NCBI RefSeq assembly: GCF_958431955.1
Contig: NZ_CAUASN010000003.1
Span: 59,642-123,641 of the forward strand
Length of the DNA: 64,000 nt
Reading direction: 5' to 3'
Source: an uncultured Adlercreutzia sp.
GTDB taxonomy: Bacteria > Actinomycetota > Coriobacteriia > Coriobacteriales > Eggerthellaceae
Positions 62,634 through 64,000 of this stretch are shown here, piece by piece; the first letter of the stretch is position 1, and every line of letters begins with the position of its first letter. Position numbers and translations under genes: made by a program. Under the pieces are notes generated by a model. The model saw nothing but the letters and a program-made list of their open reading frames with translations, was not told where the DNA came from and made no database searches.

Positions 62634-63844
62634 TGGAAGAGTTCCAGAGAATCATTCTCGTGCACTACCACGAGATCGGGCTCAAGGGACGCAACCGATC
62701 GGTGTTCGAGAAGCGCCTCCAGAAGAACCTGGAGGCGCTTCTCGCTGCGTTCCCCGTCGTGACCATCCATCGCATCTCGGGGCGCCTGCTGGTGTTTCTG
62801 CGCGAGGGAACCTCGCTCGAGGTGGCGAACGAGTGCACCGACGCCATCCGAGGCGTGCCCGGCGTGGCGCGCGTCTCCTGCGGCTTCAAGTGCGATCAGG
62901 AGATGGACGTCATGGGCCGGGCGGCCTGCATCGCGCTCGCCGAGGCGGAGCCTTTCGAGAGCTTCAAGGTGTCGGCACGGCGCAACCACACCACGTTCCC
63001 CATCGACTCCATGCAGCTGAACCGCGACATCGGCGCGGCGCTGTGCGAGGCGTTCCCCGCCAAGCGGGTGCAGATGAAGGGCCAGGACGTCACCGTGGGC
63101 GTGGAGGTGGTGGAGGGCTTCACCTACGTGTACGCCCGCAGCGAGCGCGGCATCGGGGGGCTTCCCGTGGGTAGCTCGGGCACGGTGGCCTGCCTGCTGT
63201 CGTCGGGCATCGACTCGCCGGTGGCGCTGTGGCGCATGGCCCGGCGCGGGGCGGTGTGCGTGGGCGTGCACTTCTCGGGGCGCCCGCAGACCTCGGACGC
63301 CTCGGAGTTCCTCGTGGACGATATCGCCCGGGTGCTCGAGCGCACGGGCTGCATCGCGCGGGTGTACGTGGTGCCCTTCGGCGACTACCAGCGCGAGATC
63401 TCCATCGCCTGCCCGCCGGGGCTGCGCGTCATCCTGTACCGGCGCCTCATGTTCCGCGTGGCCGAGGAGCTCGCCCGCCGCGAGCGGGCCGGCGCGCTCG
63501 TGACCGGGGAGAGCTTGGGGCAGGTGGCCTCGCAGACCTTGGACAACATCCGCGCCACCGACGCCTCGGTGGAGATGCCGGTGCTGCGCCCGCTCATCGG
63601 CTCGGACAAGCTCGAGATTATCGACGCGGCCCAAGAGCTCGGCACCTTCGAGATCTCGTCCCAGGACGCGCCGGACTGCTGCACGCTGTTCATGCCGCGC
63701 AACCCCGAGACCCATGCGAAGCTGGCCGACGTGGAGGTCGCCGAAGAGGCTTTCCCGTGGCAGGAATGGGTGCGCGAGCTGGCCGATGCCGCCGAGGCCC
63801 ACGACTACGCGTGCCCGGCCTACCGGCCGCCCCGGCGGGGGTAG
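62633..63844 (+). CDS. thiI: tRNA 4-thiouridine / thiamine sulfurtransferase
   Basis: A 403-residue enzyme that adenylates U8 of tRNA for sulfur insertion. N-terminal ferredoxin-like and THUMP domains (to about residue 170; KGQDVTVGVEV) are followed by the PP-loop domain with LLSSGIDSPVALWRMARRG and TGESLGQVASQT. The rhodanese domain found in E. coli is absent, as usual in many bacteria, so sulfur must come directly from a cysteine desulfurase. It starts in the stop codon of rpoZ. The C-terminus includes QDAPDCCTLFMPRNPETH. Confidence 0.93.
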   Translation: MEEFQRIILVHYHEIGLKGRNRSVFEKRLQKNLEALLAAFPVVTIHRISGRLLVFLREGTSLEVANECTDAIRGVPGVARVSCGFKCDQEMDVMGRAACIALAEAEPFESFKVSARRNHTTFPIDSMQLNRDIGAALCEAFPAKRVQMKGQDVTVGVEVVEGFTYVYARSERGIGGLPVGSSGTVACLLSSGIDSPVALWRMARRGAVCVGVHFSGRPQTSDASEFLVDDIARVLERTGCIARVYVVPFGDYQREISIACPPGLRVILYRRLMFRVAEELARRERAGALVTGESLGQVASQTLDNIRATDASVEMPVLRPLIGSDKLEIIDAAQELGTFEISSQDAPDCCTLFMPRNPETHAKLADVEVAEEAFPWQEWVRELADAAEAHDYACPAYRPPRRG

Positions 63845-63898
63845 CGCTCCGGGCCGTCGCGGGCGGCCGTCCGGCGAGTGAGAGCGACGTCTCAGCGG

Positions 63899-63929
63899 AG
63901 GCGCGGGCAACGGCCCGCGCCTCTTTTTT
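63899..63929 (+). terminator. Terminator after thiI
   Basis: AGGCGCGGGC pairs perfectly with GCCCGCGCCT around AACG, followed by CTTTTTT. It closes the mihF-gmk-rpoZ-thiI transcript. Confidence 0.9.
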
Positions 63930-64000
63930 CGCGTCCGAGTCCCGCCTGGATCCGAGAAGCGGGGGAAAGTCCCGGGACGCGAGGGGGACGCGGGGGCGAC

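Overview
The window is GC-rich, densely coded chromosomal DNA from an anaerobic actinobacterium, most likely a gut member of the Coriobacteriia, family Eggerthellaceae. This is an inference from gene content. The markers are an mIHF gene directly before gmk and rpoZ, a LuxR regulator carrying a membrane half with about 12 helices, a Tat-exported FAD/FMN reductase, a small NapC/NrfH-like multihaem cytochrome, rubrerythrin, ferredoxin-linked 2-oxoacid oxidoreductases and many acyl-CoA synthetases. No tRNA, rRNA, CRISPR, prophage or transposase gene was recognised.

Layout. 1-7.6 kb: a 5'-truncated NUDIX hydrolase, an MBL-fold hydrolase, then acyl-CoA metabolism (acyl-CoA dehydrogenase, two tandem paralogous AMP-forming CoA ligases, a crotonase). 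7.8-16.2 kb, all on the minus strand: exported flavoprotein reductase, PanF-type symporter with its DUF997 partner, thrS, a zinc-ribbon membrane protein, a cation/proton antiporter. 16.4-22 kb: trxA, trxB, prfA, prmC, purine nucleoside phosphorylase, with unusual foldback and repeat DNA between them. 22-24 kb, minus strand: a gamma-carbonic-anhydrase-like protein and a degenerate C39-like membrane protein. 24.1-29.7 kb: the ilvD-ilvB-ilvN-ilvC operon behind a T-box-like leader. 29.9-39.4 kb: tatA, the LuxR regulator, rnhA, dgt (minus), dnaG, def, fmt, rsmB. 39.6-48 kb: a cluster for 2-oxoacid and organic-acid activation (XRE-cupin, acyl-CoA synthetase, P-loop ATPase, four-subunit 2-oxoacid:ferredoxin oxidoreductase, second XRE-cupin, second synthetase). 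48-50 kb: multihaem cytochrome and rubrerythrin. 50-61.2 kb: the pyrimidine operon, starting with a PyrR-type attenuator and pyrR-pyrB-pyrC, interrupted by an iron/siderophore-type ABC transporter and a toxin-antitoxin pair, and resuming with pyrK-pyrD-pyrF. 61.4-63.9 kb: mihF, gmk, rpoZ, thiI.

Two observations stand out. First, four intergenic elements of about 94-118 bp (near 2.7, 19.5, 46.25 and 49.9 kb) share a core sequence but are closed by long stems whose sequence differs at every locus while pairing is kept. The inner hairpin also covaries. Second, just before pyrK there is a 152-codon relic joining the C-terminus of carbamoyl-phosphate synthase small subunit (CarA) to the C-terminus of the large subunit (CarB). 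So carAB probably once lay in this operon and was removed by deletion. Other oddities are a 115-residue insertion in PrmC, an RGG-like N-terminal tail on RsmB, non-canonical haem motifs (CX3CH and CX4CH), and very large foldbacks flanking trxB.
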